Assembly (NCBI RefSeq): GCF_000368765.1
Contig: NZ_KB849655.1
Location: 340,977-404,976, forward strand
Length of the DNA stretch: 64,000 nt
Direction of reading: 5' to 3'
Source of the DNA: Acinetobacter junii CIP 64.5
Lineage (GTDB): Bacteria; Pseudomonadota; Gammaproteobacteria; Pseudomonadales; Moraxellaceae
How positions within the stretch are numbered: the first letter of the stretch is position 1; every line of letters starts with the position of its first letter. Under the pieces are notes generated by a model, which had not been told where the DNA came from, did not search any database, and was given only the letters and a program-made list of their open reading frames with translations. Positions 63,130 through 64,000 of the stretch are shown here, one piece after another. The position numbers were made by a program, and so were the translations under genes.

Positions 63130-64000
63130 ATGAAAATGTCTGTCGTTGAACAAATTAACCAACAAGCTCAATTTGAACAAGAACAACAAAAACGTACTTA
63201 TCAAGTTCTACAGAATGAAAAAGGCATGCCTGTAAAAATGTGGACCAATGGCGTAATTGTTGATGACAACTCAAAACAGCAGTTATTACAAACGGCTCAA
63301 ATGCCTTTTATTTATAAATGGATGGCTGTGATGCCAGACGTTCACTTTGGTTTAGGTGCAACGATTGGAAGCGTAATACCAACCAAAGGTGCGATTATCC
63401 CTGCTGCCGTCGGTGTGGATATTGGGTGTGGAATGATGGCGACTCGTACCAGCTTAACAGCATCGGATTTACCAGATAATTTACATGCTTTACGAACCGA
63501 ACTTGAACGCTTGATTCCACATGGAATGACCAAACGTGGACGAGATAAAGGTTCTTGGGAAACACCACCTGAAATGGTAGATCAAGCTTGGGGAGGTTTG
63601 GTTGCAGACTTTGAGTTGATTTGTGCTAAACACCCTCGCCTAAAAAATACCAACAACCGCAAGCAGTTGGGAACTTTAGGTACAGGAAATCACTTTGTAG
63701 AAATCTGTTTAGATGAACATGATCATGTCTGGATTATGTTGCACTCAGGTTCTCGTGGTGTCGGTAATGCCATAGGTAACCATTTTATTGAGCTCGCACG
63801 CAAAGATATGCAGAAGCACTTTATTAACTTACCCAATAAAGATTTGGCATATTTAGTTGAAGGAACTGAACATTTTGATGATTACTGGTTTGCTGTGGGT
63901 TGGGCACAACGCTTTGCCATGAAAAACCGTGAAATCATGATGCAATCAGCGATTAAAGCTTTAGCAACGATTATTCCAAAACCTTTTAATGCCAAATTGG
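63130..64000 (+). CDS. rtcB: RNA ligase RtcB (partial, runs off right end)
   Basis: At least 290 residues, no stop before 64000. From ATG 63130 (AAAGG 4 bases upstream; a second ATG at 63136 gives 10-base spacing). The N-terminus carries about 20 residues more than E. coli RtcB before MPVKMWTNGV. Active-site pieces visible: VMPDVHFGLGATIGSVIPTKG, GVDIGCGM (metal-binding Asp97 and Cys100), LGTLGTGNHFVEICLDE, and LHSGSRGVGN. RtcB joins 2',3'-cyclic phosphate (or 3'-P) and 5'-OH RNA ends with GTP and Mn. The GTP-accepting His lies beyond the window. Transcribed from the sigma-54 promoter. Confidence 0.96.
   Translation, partial: MKMSVVEQINQQAQFEQEQQKRTYQVLQNEKGMPVKMWTNGVIVDDNSKQQLLQTAQMPFIYKWMAVMPDVHFGLGATIGSVIPTKGAIIPAAVGVDIGCGMMATRTSLTASDLPDNLHALRTELERLIPHGMTKRGRDKGSWETPPEMVDQAWGGLVADFELICAKHPRLKNTNNRKQLGTLGTGNHFVEICLDEHDHVWIMLHSGSRGVGNAIGNHFIELARKDMQKHFINLPNKDLAYLVEGTEHFDDYWFAVGWAQRFAMKNREIMMQSAIKALATIIPKPFNAKL

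Overview
The window is a low-GC gammaproteobacterial chromosome segment. It most likely comes from Acinetobacter: the gene order gidB(rsmG)-parA-parB-exbB-exbD-msbA-lpxK-kdsB-holB-pilZ-tatD, the amgK-murU / lptD-surA pair, the cmk-rpsA-ihfB-lapA block and many intrinsic terminators with long A/T flanks all fit. The genus is inferred from gene content and protein style; no 16S is present. Almost all of the window is core genome. No CRISPR array, rRNA or tRNA gene was recognised.

Layout. 1-250: 3' tail of an IS4-family transposase cut by the window edge. 246-9235: housekeeping and small conserved genes on both strands (nitroreductase, ftsY, a Sel1-like protein, a DUF2750-like protein, a CBS protein, an argD-type aminotransferase, monothiol glutaredoxin, a short SpoT-like HD hydrolase, a LysR regulator, map). 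9580-22929: transport and metabolism (brnQ, alpha/beta hydrolase, MarR regulator with a possible 26-codon upstream ORF, SRAP protein, glcB, zapE, a divergent AraC regulator / Baeyer-Villiger monooxygenase pair, lysO-like exporter, pyrF). 23092-23757: a gene resembling heme-oxygenase-like diiron oxidases, broken by an in-frame stop. 23847-45332: a long block read leftward that carries translation, DNA repair, pseudopilin (gspH-I-J-K), envelope (kdsB, lpxK, msbA, exbB/exbD) and chromosome-segregation (parA/parB) genes, ending with the peptidoglycan-recycling pair murU-amgK. 45451-49226: lptD-surA, read rightward. 49323-55115: fba, rhlB, a cold-shock gene, tusA-like, rpoH and DUF423-thiS-thiG.

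55304-56556 is a small membrane-protein gene destroyed by a 922-bp IS5-family element. The element has 19-bp inverted repeats and a 3-bp duplication, and removing it restores the downstream frame. 56598-60207 holds an HD phosphohydrolase, a small unknown gene, yaaA, an alpha/beta hydrolase and a DUF2157 membrane protein.

60208-64000 is an RNA-metabolism island: rtcR (sigma-54 activator with a CARF-like sensor domain), a frameshifted ribonuclease Z gene, and the start of rtcB (RNA ligase), which runs off the right end. A well-matched sigma-54 promoter and two hairpins precede rtcB. This is the most interesting functional unit here. RtcR would sense damaged or cyclic-phosphate-ended RNA and switch on RtcB, and an (apparently broken) tRNA 3'-processing enzyme gene lies between them.

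Functional links: LPS synthesis and transport (kdsB, lpxK, msbA, lptD, with surA as outer-membrane chaperone) and cell-wall recycling (amgK, murU) are concentrated between 36.5 and 49.2 kb. Four loci look damaged or altered: the diiron-oxidase-like gene, the IS-interrupted gene, rnz, and the two-frame IS5 transposase. Starts were moved inward from the longest reading frame wherever a clear ribosome-binding site or family length argued for it.
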